Assembly (NCBI GenBank): GCA_902496015.1
Contig: CABUZJ010000001.1
Coordinates: forward strand, 186,001 to 250,000
Source: an uncultured Eubacteriales bacterium
GTDB taxonomy: Bacteria; Bacillota; Clostridia; Christensenellales; UBA1242
DNA length: 64,000 bases
Direction of reading: 5' to 3'
The position numbers and the translations under genes are program-made. Shown here piece by piece: positions 25,631-33,474 of the stretch. A model generated the notes under the pieces. The model did no database searches. It was not told the DNA's origin and was given only the letters and a program-made list of their open reading frames with translations. How positions within the stretch are numbered: the first letter of the stretch is position 1; each line of letters begins with the position of its first letter.

Positions 25631-26308
25631 ATGTTTAAAAGTAAAAAGCGTGTGCTTGTAGCAGATGGCATGGGTGACTTAAATAGTAAGGTTGAATTAA
25701 CTTTGCTAGACCCCAAAGCAACTGAAAAGGATATTATTAGCATTTGTAACATTGCTTATAAAAACAGATATTTAGGTGTGGTTGTTTACCCAATGTTTGT
25801 AAAAACAGCAAAAGATTATGTTTTAAAGAAATTAGATGGGGCAATAAAAATTATTTCAGTTATAGATTTTCCGTTTGGGGGAAGTTTGGCATCTTCAAAA
25901 ATTAATGAAGCAAAAAAATGTTTTGCAGATGGGGCAGATGAAGTTGATGTTGTCATTAATGCAGGTCAAATTATAGACGAAAAGTTTAGTGAAATAAAAT
26001 CAATGGTTTCTAGAATTGTTAGAAGTTCTCATGGTAAAGTTGTTAAAGCTTGCATTGAAACAAGTTTTTTGAATAGAGAGCAACTTGGTAAGATTACAAG
26101 AACTTTGATAAAAACTAAGGTAGATTTTATTATGACAAATACTGGTTATGGTGATGGTGGAGCAACGCCAGAGGTGGTGGAAATAATAAATTCAATTTGT
26201 AAAAACAAGTGTTTTGTTAAGGCTTCAGGTGGGATTTCTAACAGAGTTATTGCAAATGATTTAATTAGAATGGGTGCACAAAGAATAGGAACAAGTAGGG
26301 TTATATAA
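25631..26308 (+). CDS. DeoC-family (deoxyribose-phosphate aldolase-like) protein without the Schiff-base lysine
   Basis: 225 residues from the ATG at 25631 (GAGG upstream). The TIM-barrel of class I DERA is clear: LDPKATEKDI, SVIDFPFGG, ADEVDVVIN with Asp106, VKACIET, and FVKASGGI with Lys197 (the proton-relay lysine). The Schiff-base lysine, normally in the K-T-S-T-G motif, is replaced: the sequence reads FIMTNTGYG with Met168 (ATG at 26132). Ordinary 2-deoxyribose-5-phosphate cleavage is therefore doubtful. It could be a decayed enzyme, a related lyase using another residue, or a regulator. It overlaps tsaE by 1 nt, so it is expressed with tRNA-modification genes. Confidence 0.85.
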   Translation: MFKSKKRVLVADGMGDLNSKVELTLLDPKATEKDIISICNIAYKNRYLGVVVYPMFVKTAKDYVLKKLDGAIKIISVIDFPFGGSLASSKINEAKKCFADGADEVDVVINAGQIIDEKFSEIKSMVSRIVRSSHGKVVKACIETSFLNREQLGKITRTLIKTKVDFIMTNTGYGDGGATPEVVEIINSICKNKCFVKASGGISNRVIANDLIRMGAQRIGTSRVI

Positions 26309-26721
26309 TGAAAAGTTATTTAAGTGATAGTGTTTTAAAAACTGCAAAAATTGCAAAACAAATTGCAAAAACCTGTAAAAAAGGCGATATTTTGCTTCTT
26401 TTTGGAGATTTGGGAGCCGGTAAAACCGTTTTTGCAAAAGGTTTTGTTTCTTATTTTTCTAAGGCACAAGTTGTGTCTCCTACGTTTACAATAGTGAACA
26501 CTTATAAAGGGGACATTAATATTTATCATTTTGACTTATATAGAATAAACTCAGTTGAAGAACTTGAAGAGATTGGGTTTGAAGAATATTTATATAGTGA
26601 TAATATTTGTTTAATTGAATGGCCAGAGAGAGCAAAAGAATTATTGCCAAGAAATTTAATAAAAGTTTCTATTATAAAAAAAGGTGATAACCAAAGAGAA
26701 ATTATTGTGGAGAAAAATTAA
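26308..26721 (+). CDS. tsaE: tRNA threonylcarbamoyladenosine biosynthesis ATPase TsaE
   Basis: 137 residues; the start overlaps the previous stop as TAATG. TsaE is the ATPase that resets the TsaB-TsaD-TsaE complex making t6A at position 37 of ANN-decoding tRNAs. Walker A is GDLGAGKTVFAKG (~32-44). SPTFTIVNTY and HFDLYRI are the family signatures, and IEWPER is the conserved C-terminal motif. Complete in length. tsaB follows, again with a TAATG overlap. tsaD and tsaC are not in the window. Confidence 0.95.
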   Translation: MKSYLSDSVLKTAKIAKQIAKTCKKGDILLLFGDLGAGKTVFAKGFVSYFSKAQVVSPTFTIVNTYKGDINIYHFDLYRINSVEELEEIGFEEYLYSDNICLIEWPERAKELLPRNLIKVSIIKKGDNQREIIVEKN

Positions 26722-27350
26722 TGAAAATTTTAATTATAGATTGTTCACAAGGAAATAGGCTGGGGCTTATACTTGATAATGAGTGTTATAATGTTGAGCC
26801 AAGTGATTGCGAAAAGAAAAGCGATAACATTTTACTTAAAATTGATGAATTATTAAAGTTGCATAATTTAAGTTTAAATGATTTAGATTGTTTGGCAACA
26901 AATATTGGCCCTGGAAGTTTCACTGGGTTAAGGGTTGCAATAACACTGGTTAAAGCGCTATCTATTTGCAATAATTTAAAAGTTGTTGCATTTAACAGTT
27001 TTGAAGCGATTGAATACAATGACAATAAGGATAAAACTATTTTTATTATAGATGGGTTTGGCTCTTTTGTTTTTACTAGTTTTAAAGATAAAAAAGATTG
27101 CATGGAAATTTGTGAAGTTAAAAAACTAATTGATAAATTTAACTTAAAGGTTTGTTGTTCTAAAAATGTGGCTGAAAAATTAGAGATACATAATTTTATT
27201 GTTAATTTACCTAACATTTGTAAAATTGCACAAAATAAATATAACAATGGTGAGTTTTTAAATGTTGATAAATTAGAACCACTTTATTTAAGGGCAAGTC
27301 AAGCAGAAATTGAAAGAGAGAAAAAGTTAAAAAATGGAAATAAAATTTGA
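26721..27350 (+). CDS. tsaB: tRNA threonylcarbamoyladenosine biosynthesis protein TsaB
   Basis: 209 residues. TsaB is the catalytically inactive ASKHA-fold partner that dimerises with TsaD. The phosphate-1-like loop is IIDCSQGNRLGLIL, and the diagnostic block is NIGPGSFTGLRVAITLVKAL (~65-84). The C-terminal half is shortened and diverged but ends with the usual EPLYLR. It overlaps rimI by 17 nt, the standard tsaB-rimI order. Confidence 0.93.
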   Translation: MKILIIDCSQGNRLGLILDNECYNVEPSDCEKKSDNILLKIDELLKLHNLSLNDLDCLATNIGPGSFTGLRVAITLVKALSICNNLKVVAFNSFEAIEYNDNKDKTIFIIDGFGSFVFTSFKDKKDCMEICEVKKLIDKFNLKVCCSKNVAEKLEIHNFIVNLPNICKIAQNKYNNGEFLNVDKLEPLYLRASQAEIEREKKLKNGNKI

Positions 27351-27783
27351 AAAAGCAAAAGAAAATGATATAAATGGTTTGCTTAAACTTGAAAACTGTG
27401 TGTTTGGAAAAGAGAGCATTAATAGTTTAAAGCATGCTTTAAGTGTTCCTTCTTATTATTACTTATTGGCTAAATATAACGATAAAATAGTGGGATATAT
27501 TGTTTTAAATCTTCTTAAATTTGAAGGTGAAATATTGTCGCTTGCAGTTGACAATGATTTTAGAAGACGGGGAATTGCAAAGAAATTAATAAATTTTGGT
27601 TTTAATGTGTTTATAAAAAATAATATTTATGAAGTGTTTTTAGAGGTTGATGAAATTAACAAAGTTGCGCAAACACTTTATAAAAGTGTTGGGTTTGAAG
27701 AAATAGATATAAGAAAAGGATATTATAACCATAAAAATGGGCTTACTGATGCAATAATAATGAAGAAAACTTTAAACAGCTAA
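27334..27783 (+). CDS. rimI: GNAT N-acetyltransferase RimI (ribosomal protein S18 type)
   Basis: 149 residues, one GNAT domain. The acetyl-CoA pyrophosphate loop is RRRGIAKKLINFG (~77-89), preceded by the strand GEILSLAVDNDF. EVFLEVDEINKVAQTLYKSVGFEEIDIRKGYY is the classic RimI C-terminal block. The family acetylates the N-terminal alanine of ribosomal protein S18, and in some bacteria other N-termini. Position after tsaB supports the call. Last gene of the operon. Confidence 0.92.
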   Translation: MEIKFEKAKENDINGLLKLENCVFGKESINSLKHALSVPSYYYLLAKYNDKIVGYIVLNLLKFEGEILSLAVDNDFRRRGIAKKLINFGFNVFIKNNIYEVFLEVDEINKVAQTLYKSVGFEEIDIRKGYYNHKNGLTDAIIMKKTLNS

Positions 27784-27825
27784 AAAATTACATTATGGTT
27801 ACCAAAGAAGGATTAAGGAGTTGTT

Positions 27826-28533
27826 ATGGAAATTATAACATTTGGTGACCATACTAAACCCGCAATTGTATTTTTGCATGGTTGGGGTGGTGGTTTTTCA
27901 TCATTTATTTATTTTGCAAAAGTTATGGCTAAGAATTTTTATTGCATTGTTTGCGATTTTAATGATTTAATTAATAGTGATAAGGTTTTGGGAGTGAAAG
28001 ATTTTGCTGATGCTCTTTATATTAAACTTGCTGATTTAAAAATTAAAGAAATTTGTTTAGTCGGTCATTCGTTTGGTGGAAGGGTAGCTGGAAAATTTGC
28101 TTTTTTATATCCTAAACTTGTAAAAAAAATTATTTTAGTTGATAGTGCAGGCTTGCCACCAAGAAGAAATTTATGGTATTATATTAAAGTAAAGCGATAT
28201 AAACTTTACAAATGGCTTGCTGGAAAAGGGTTAATGAAAAAAGAAAAACTTTTAAAATTTGGTTCAACAGATTTTAAAAATTTAAAACCAGAATTAAGAG
28301 CCACTTTTATTAAAATTGTAAATGAGGATTTAACTAATTGTTTTTCAAGCATAACTTGCCCAACCCTTATTTATTGGGGAGAGAAAGACAAAGATACTCC
28401 TATTTATATGGCTAAAAAGTTAAACAAGATAATAAAAGATAGTGGTTTGGTTGTTGTTAAAAATGCAGGGCATTATAGTTATTTGGAAGATGTTAATAAA
28501 TTTATAATAGTGATGAATAAATTTTTAATTTAA
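27826..28533 (+). CDS. Alpha/beta hydrolase
   Basis: 235 residues from the ATG at 27826 (AAGGAG upstream). The fold is alpha/beta hydrolase: oxyanion-hole HGWGG at ~19-23, nucleophile Ser82 in GHSFGG, catalytic acid in YWGEKDKDTP, and catalytic His in NAGHYSYLE. A short basic cap (NLWYYIKVKRYKLYKWL) could touch membrane lipids. Substrate unknown; esterase or lipase activity is the general expectation. It precedes the membrane-fused MurF-like gene by 14 nt, so the two are likely co-transcribed. Confidence 0.88.
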   Translation: MEIITFGDHTKPAIVFLHGWGGGFSSFIYFAKVMAKNFYCIVCDFNDLINSDKVLGVKDFADALYIKLADLKIKEICLVGHSFGGRVAGKFAFLYPKLVKKIILVDSAGLPPRRNLWYYIKVKRYKLYKWLAGKGLMKKEKLLKFGSTDFKNLKPELRATFIKIVNEDLTNCFSSITCPTLIYWGEKDKDTPIYMAKKLNKIIKDSGLVVVKNAGHYSYLEDVNKFIIVMNKFLI

Positions 28534-28547
28534 ATTGGAGATTTAAT

Positions 28548-30218
28548 ATGAATTATTTACTTGCTGAACCTGTGAATATGCCTGCTCCTTTGGGGTTTGA
28601 TAGTTGGCTAACATTTTGGCTAGTTATTGTTGTTTCGGTTGTAAATGCTGGAATGTTATGTATGGCTGGATATAAATTTTTACAAATTTTTCAGTTATCT
28701 AATTATCGTTTAAGGGGTTATTTTGGCTGGATAAAGGAAGACCGTGGGGCTTATTGGGGAAGGCTTTTAATTTTAACATTTTTAAGCTCGGCAGCCTTAC
28801 TTATTACTAATGTGCTTTTAGAAAACTTTTTTGTGTATAAAATTATGACCTATTTAGGTTTGGTGTTTTATTTTGTATTTGTAACTGTGTTTGTTGTTAA
28901 TCAATTTAATGTTACAAAGAAAACGCCACTAAAATACACTCATAGAATGAATAGAATGATTGGTGTTTTATTTGTGCTAGTTTTTGTGGCAACAATGTTT
29001 ATGTTAAATTTTACATCTATTTATATTCCTTATTTTAAATATGGTGCAGTTGGGTTTACACCTGTTTTGCTTCCAATTTTCATATTACTTGCTTATTTTA
29101 TTACTTGGCCATACGAAACATGGAAAAACAAAAGATATATAAAAATTGCAAAGGCTAAGCTTAATAATTTTGATAATCTAATAAAAATAGGCATAACTGG
29201 AAGCTATGGGAAAACATCAGTAAAAAATATTTTAACAACTTTGCTTGCTGAAAAATTAGAAGTGTGTGCTTCACCTTACAGTTTTAATACGCCATTAGGC
29301 ATTGCAAAAACAATAAACGACAATTTAAAGCCTAATCATCAAGTGTTTATTGCTGAAATGGGGGCAAGATATGTTGGAGATATTGCAGAACTTTGCGACA
29401 TTGTTAAGCCTAGCATTGGAATAATTACTGGCATTGGTAACCAACATCTTGCAACATTTAAAACGCAGGAAAATTTGGAAAATACTAAATTTGAATTGGT
29501 TTTAGGGCTAGATAAAGATGGCGTAATGTTTTTTAATGGGGATAATGAATTAACCGAAAAATTGATTAAGAAAACTGAAACTAAAAAATATGTTTCGAGC
29601 ATTAACAACAAAGAAGGCTTAGCATGTATAAGTGGATTAAAAACAACCTCTAAGGGTAGTGAATTTACTTTGCATTACAAAGACCAAAGTGTAAAATGTC
29701 AAACTGTGTTACTTGGCAAGCATAATGTTTCTAATATTTTATTGTGCGTGCAAGTGGCTTTGTATTTGGGGCTAGACCTTGAAACAATTAAACATGCAAT
29801 AGGAAAACTTACCCCTGTTTCACATAGACTTGCATTAATGCCTTCTGCAAATTCACTTATTGTTATAGATGATGCATATAATGGCAGTGTTAATGGTGCT
29901 AAGGCTGCACTAGATGTGCTTAGCAATTTTGAAGGCAAAAAGTTTGTTATAACACCTGGACTTGTGGAACTTGGTGAACAACAATTTAACTGTAATTTTG
30001 AATTTGGCAGAGAATTGGCCAAAGTTGCTGATTATGTTATTATTAATGGAATAGTTAATTATGATGCTATTTCAAGTGGATTATTGTTTGCAGGTTACGA
30101 GGAAAGTAAGATATTAAGAGCTGGAAGCATTAAACAGGCTGTGGAAGTTATGGCTAACTATGCAGAAGCAGGTGATGTGGTGCTTTTTGAAAATGATTTG
30201 CCCGATAATTATGCTTAA
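28548..30218 (+). CDS. MurF-like Mur ligase with N-terminal membrane domain
   Basis: 556 residues from the ATG at 28548 (TTGGAGA upstream). MurF adds D-Ala-D-Ala to UDP-MurNAc-tripeptide. The ligase core (~205-556) has the ATP loop GITGSYGKTS, the metal/carbamate region NTPLGIAKTI and AEMGARYVGDIAELC, GNQHL, and the C-terminal DDAYNGS with TPGLVELG. In place of the ordinary N-terminal substrate domain there is a ~190-residue region with about five membrane helices. The enzyme therefore appears tethered to the membrane and may use a different acceptor, or rely on its neighbours for substrate. ddl follows 19 nt later, which fits the D-Ala-D-Ala supply step. Confidence 0.85.
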   Translation: MNYLLAEPVNMPAPLGFDSWLTFWLVIVVSVVNAGMLCMAGYKFLQIFQLSNYRLRGYFGWIKEDRGAYWGRLLILTFLSSAALLITNVLLENFFVYKIMTYLGLVFYFVFVTVFVVNQFNVTKKTPLKYTHRMNRMIGVLFVLVFVATMFMLNFTSIYIPYFKYGAVGFTPVLLPIFILLAYFITWPYETWKNKRYIKIAKAKLNNFDNLIKIGITGSYGKTSVKNILTTLLAEKLEVCASPYSFNTPLGIAKTINDNLKPNHQVFIAEMGARYVGDIAELCDIVKPSIGIITGIGNQHLATFKTQENLENTKFELVLGLDKDGVMFFNGDNELTEKLIKKTETKKYVSSINNKEGLACISGLKTTSKGSEFTLHYKDQSVKCQTVLLGKHNVSNILLCVQVALYLGLDLETIKHAIGKLTPVSHRLALMPSANSLIVIDDAYNGSVNGAKAALDVLSNFEGKKFVITPGLVELGEQQFNCNFEFGRELAKVADYVIINGIVNYDAISSGLLFAGYEESKILRAGSIKQAVEVMANYAEAGDVVLFENDLPDNYA

Positions 30219-30237
30219 TGCACAAAAGGGGTGAATA

Positions 30238-31416
30238 ATGAAAAATATTGCTTTAATATTTGGCGGTAAGTCTGCCGAACATGAAGTGTCGGTTATAACC
30301 GCAAAACAAATTTATAATGGTTACACTAAGGAAGAATTTAACATTCTTCCTATTTTTTTGGATAAAGAAAATCAGTTTTTTTTAGTTAAAGATTTTACAG
30401 ATTTAAGCGAATTTGCAAAATCAAATTTGAATAGTAAAATATTTACCAAAGTTAAGTTTGAAATTGGTAGCAATAAATTATATAAATCTGCTAATAGAAA
30501 AGAAATATGTGTAATAGACGCCTGCATTAATGCTTGCCATGGTGGAATTGGTGAAAATGGTAATTTGGTTGCATTATTTGAAATGTGTAATATTCCTATT
30601 AGTTCTGGCGACACAATGGCACTTGCAGTTGGCTTTGATAAAGTTGCTAGTAAACTAATATGCAAAGCAAGTGATATTGATGTTTTAGATTGCATTTGGT
30701 TTTATAAAGAAGAATGGGAAAATGCCCCTACTAAAATTTTAAATGATTTGTCTAAACAAAAATATCCGTTAATTGTTAAACCTGCAAGACAAGGAAGTAG
30801 CATTGGGGTGACAGTGGCACATAACGCAAGGGAACTTATTAGTGCCGTTAAACTTGCATTTGAATTTGACAACAAAGTTTTAATTGAAAAGTCTTTGCAA
30901 AATTATAAAGAGTTTAATTGTTCGGCAATTGGCTTTGCTGGTGGGCAAATTGAAACAAGCAAAGTTGATGAACCGCAAAAAATACACGAAATTTTAAGTT
31001 TTGAAGATAAGTATGTGAATGGTGGGAAGAGCAGTGATAAAAATAATAAACTTGATAGTTGTTCTTGTAAGTTCAATAATGAAAAAAATTTGGGAATAAA
31101 AGGTTCGCTTGCAAATGCAAAAAGAGAATTTACAAAAGATTTAAAATTGGAAACAAAAATTAAAGCAATAACTGAAAAAGTTATGCGGATTCATAATTTA
31201 AGCGGAGTTATAAGAGTTGATTATTTGTTTGATATAAAGAAAAAGAAGTTATATTTTAATGAAGTTAATACTGTTCCTGGGTCTTTAAGCTTTTATTTTT
31301 GGGCAAAGGAGAATTTAGATATAAATGCACTTGTTGAGAAACTTGTAAGCATTGCTCAAACTTGTTTTATGAAAAAATTTGAACTTAAAAATGAATACAT
31401 TACAAAGTTGCTTTAA
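30238..31416 (+). CDS. ddl: D-alanine-D-alanine ligase
   Basis: 392 residues from the ATG at 30238 (AGGGGTG upstream). It joins two D-Ala with ATP for peptidoglycan. The N-terminal signature is FGGKSAEHEVSVITA, HGGIGENG is at ~100, the ATP-grasp region is VKPARQGSSIGV, and the metal-binding end is FNEVNTVPGS. Relative to typical Ddl (~340-360 aa) there is an extra hydrophilic loop (about residues 262-300, GGKSSDKNNKLDSCSC…) just after FEDKYVNGG. The omega-loop is therefore longer than usual. Complete otherwise, and next to the MurF-like gene. Confidence 0.93.
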   Translation: MKNIALIFGGKSAEHEVSVITAKQIYNGYTKEEFNILPIFLDKENQFFLVKDFTDLSEFAKSNLNSKIFTKVKFEIGSNKLYKSANRKEICVIDACINACHGGIGENGNLVALFEMCNIPISSGDTMALAVGFDKVASKLICKASDIDVLDCIWFYKEEWENAPTKILNDLSKQKYPLIVKPARQGSSIGVTVAHNARELISAVKLAFEFDNKVLIEKSLQNYKEFNCSAIGFAGGQIETSKVDEPQKIHEILSFEDKYVNGGKSSDKNNKLDSCSCKFNNEKNLGIKGSLANAKREFTKDLKLETKIKAITEKVMRIHNLSGVIRVDYLFDIKKKKLYFNEVNTVPGSLSFYFWAKENLDINALVEKLVSIAQTCFMKKFELKNEYITKLL

Positions 31417-31446
31417 ATTTTACGATTTAATTATTTCAAATTATTA

Positions 31447-32400
31447 TTAACATGATAATGTATTTTTATATTCATTTGCTATTGTGGTGCAAACATTAAC
31501 TAATTTTTTTGCAACTGATTTTGGGGATAAAATTTTTATATTTGCGCCAAAGTTTAATAATCTTGAAATTAGACCATCATTATTTATTACATTAGATTTT
31601 ATAATTATGCTTTCATTTGATTTATAACTTATTTCAAAATCACTAAGCCAATCGTGAATATCGGGTAATATTATGGGCTTTATCTTTAAATTTAGTTCTA
31701 TTTTTTCTCCCATTTTATCAGTTTTATCTAGCCATGGTTTTTCTTCAATTTTTCTTGGGATTCTTTTAAATTCTTTATTGCATAATTCAATATTGTCTAT
31801 TCTTGAACATTTAAATAATCTAAAATCTTGTTTTAATTGACAATAAGCATAAAGATACCAAATGCCATCTTTTAATATTAAAGAATATGGAAAAATTATT
31901 CTTTTACTTTGCTCATTATTTCTATTTACATAATTAATTGATATTACCTGATTACGATTACATGCATCTAATAATAATAAAATTTTATCATTATAAAGTT
32001 TTTCTACGCCCCAAGGCAAATTGTCTATTATTATTTGGTCACACAAATTATTTGTTCCCCATTTAAGCATGCGCCTATTTAATGTGTGATTAATTTTTTC
32101 TATAACGCTTTGAGTTGTTTTATCTATTGTGCTAATTTCGCAACTTGAAAGCAAAGTGCTTATTCTTGCAATTTCATCAGTTGTAAAAAAATTGCTTTCA
32201 AGGTCGAAGTCTGGTAAAATTTCAATCCCGCCATTTTTACCTTGACTTGCATAAATAGGCACCCCTGAGGCTGAGAGTTGATTGATATAGCGATATACTG
32301 TTTTTTTAGATACTTCAAATTTTTCTGCTAAAAACCCACAAGAGCATTTTTTGTGCTTAATTAGAGTTAATAAAATTCCAAATACAATATAGTTATTCAT
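31447..32400 (-). CDS. WYL-domain transcriptional regulator
   Basis: 317 residues. N-terminal HTH-11/DeoR-like winged helix (~1-60: CSCGFLAEKFEVSKKTVYRYINQL). A helical linker precedes a WYL domain (~140-225) with the hallmark WYLYAYCQLKQDFRLFKCSRI, then a C-terminal WCX-like domain. WYL proteins often sense nucleic acids or nucleotide ligands and regulate divergent genes. It is divergent from the DUF1538/PII cassette, and a 28-bp inverted repeat lies between, so regulation of that cassette is a reasonable inference. Confidence 0.9.
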   Translation of the reverse strand: MNNYIVFGILLTLIKHKKCSCGFLAEKFEVSKKTVYRYINQLSASGVPIYASQGKNGGIEILPDFDLESNFFTTDEIARISTLLSSCEISTIDKTTQSVIEKINHTLNRRMLKWGTNNLCDQIIIDNLPWGVEKLYNDKILLLLDACNRNQVISINYVNRNNEQSKRIIFPYSLILKDGIWYLYAYCQLKQDFRLFKCSRIDNIELCNKEFKRIPRKIEEKPWLDKTDKMGEKIELNLKIKPIILPDIHDWLSDFEISYKSNESIIIKSNVINNDGLISRLLNFGANIKILSPKSVAKKLVNVCTTIANEYKNTLSC

Positions 32401-32448
32401 GCTTTCATTTTAACATTTTTTTTAACAATTTCAAATAAAAACAAACAA

Positions 32449-32476
32449 ATGTTCAAATATTGTGCAAATTGAACAT
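32449..32476. promoter_or_regulatory. Operator-like inverted repeat between WYL regulator and cassette
   Basis: ATGTTCAA (32449-32456) and TTGAACAT (32469-32476), perfect 8-bp arms with a 12-nt spacer. Arm centres are 20 bp apart, about two helical turns, as for a dimeric regulator. Confidence 0.6.
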
Positions 32477-32513
32477 AAATTTTATATTAAAAATTAAAAG
32501 TTGAGTAATTTAT

Positions 32514-32542
32514 TTGCAAAAAATGTTAAATATTTGTATACT
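32514..32542 (+). promoter_or_regulatory. Promoter of the DUF1538/PII cassette
   Basis: -35 TTGCAA (32514-32519), 17-nt spacer, -10 TATACT (32537-32542). It lies inside the longest frame opening at 32501, so translation is taken from 32579. Confidence 0.65.
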
Positions 32543-32578
32543 AAATTTGAAATTGTTAAAGCAAGCGTAAGGGGAAAT

Positions 32579-33469
32579 ATGTTTGGCAAAATAAGTGAAA
32601 AGGCAAGAAGACGGGCTTATTTAAATGCATTGGCAGAGGATAAAGCAAAGTTAAAGCAACAAGAAAATAATGTTGCTAGTTTTGTTGAACAAAAACCTGC
32701 AACACAACCTAAACTTGAAAATATAATTGAACCAAGGCAAGTGTTATCTGGGAAAGAAGCAATTGTGCTTGGAAATCGTGAATTGAAAGTTACCACACCT
32801 TATAACAAAAAAGCAATAATTAACAATCATATTGCAGACATGAAATATTATAAGGATTGGAGAAAAAGAATTGGCGAATTAGAGTTAAATAATAATGAAT
32901 TGGGTTCTTCAAATGGTAATTCTTTTAATAGTTCGCCGATTAAAAATGAAGTAGATTTCAGTGAGATTGGAAGAGAACGAGGGATTGATAGTGATGATAC
33001 AACGCTTGAAAAGCGGGGTCATGTTACTTCTAAACAGTTATTAGACAATGCAATGCCAACAAACACAAAGGAAGAAAATGATGATGATGACTTTTCTTTC
33101 TTAGACGAATTTTTTGGTGTTAAGGCAAGAAAAGAACTGGAAGAAGAAACTAAAAAAGAAAAACAATCAACACAATATGCCCCTGCAAGACAATCTTTTG
33201 TTAATAGGCCAAGTATCATGCAATCAAGGCAAAAAAATGATACTAGTATTTTAACTAAGCCCGTGGAAAAAGATTATTCGCATGAAAATTTTGAAGAAAG
33301 TTTAAGTGATAACTTAAATTTTGATGAACTTGCAGATAATGCAACAAAGATAAATAAAAGTGGTGACGCTTTAGTTGAGAAACCTAAAAAGGCATCTGCA
33401 CCAAGAAAGAAAAAGAAAAAATTTGATGCCGATATTATTGGTGCTTCTGGATTTTTTACTATTAGGTAA
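32579..33469 (+). CDS. Hypothetical hydrophilic protein with Lys-rich C-terminus
   Basis: 296 residues from the ATG at 32579 (AAGGGG upstream). No membrane helix or signal peptide. Mostly low-complexity and probably disordered, with an acidic patch (ENDDDDFSFLDEFFG) and a basic tail (KPKKASAPRKKKKKFDAD) ending IIGASGFFTIR. An N-terminal helix (GKISEKARRRAYLNALAEDKAKL) may fold. No family recognised. It is the first gene of the cassette, 5 nt before the DUF1538 gene. A charged cytosolic partner of the membrane protein is possible but unproven. Confidence 0.65.
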   Translation: MFGKISEKARRRAYLNALAEDKAKLKQQENNVASFVEQKPATQPKLENIIEPRQVLSGKEAIVLGNRELKVTTPYNKKAIINNHIADMKYYKDWRKRIGELELNNNELGSSNGNSFNSSPIKNEVDFSEIGRERGIDSDDTTLEKRGHVTSKQLLDNAMPTNTKEENDDDDFSFLDEFFGVKARKELEEETKKEKQSTQYAPARQSFVNRPSIMQSRQKNDTSILTKPVEKDYSHENFEESLSDNLNFDELADNATKINKSGDALVEKPKKASAPRKKKKKFDADIIGASGFFTIR

Positions 33470-33474
33470 TAACT

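Noticed and set aside
32501..32578. N-terminal extension of the cassette's first protein
   Set aside because: A promoter is located within it, and AAGGGG directly precedes the ATG at 32579.
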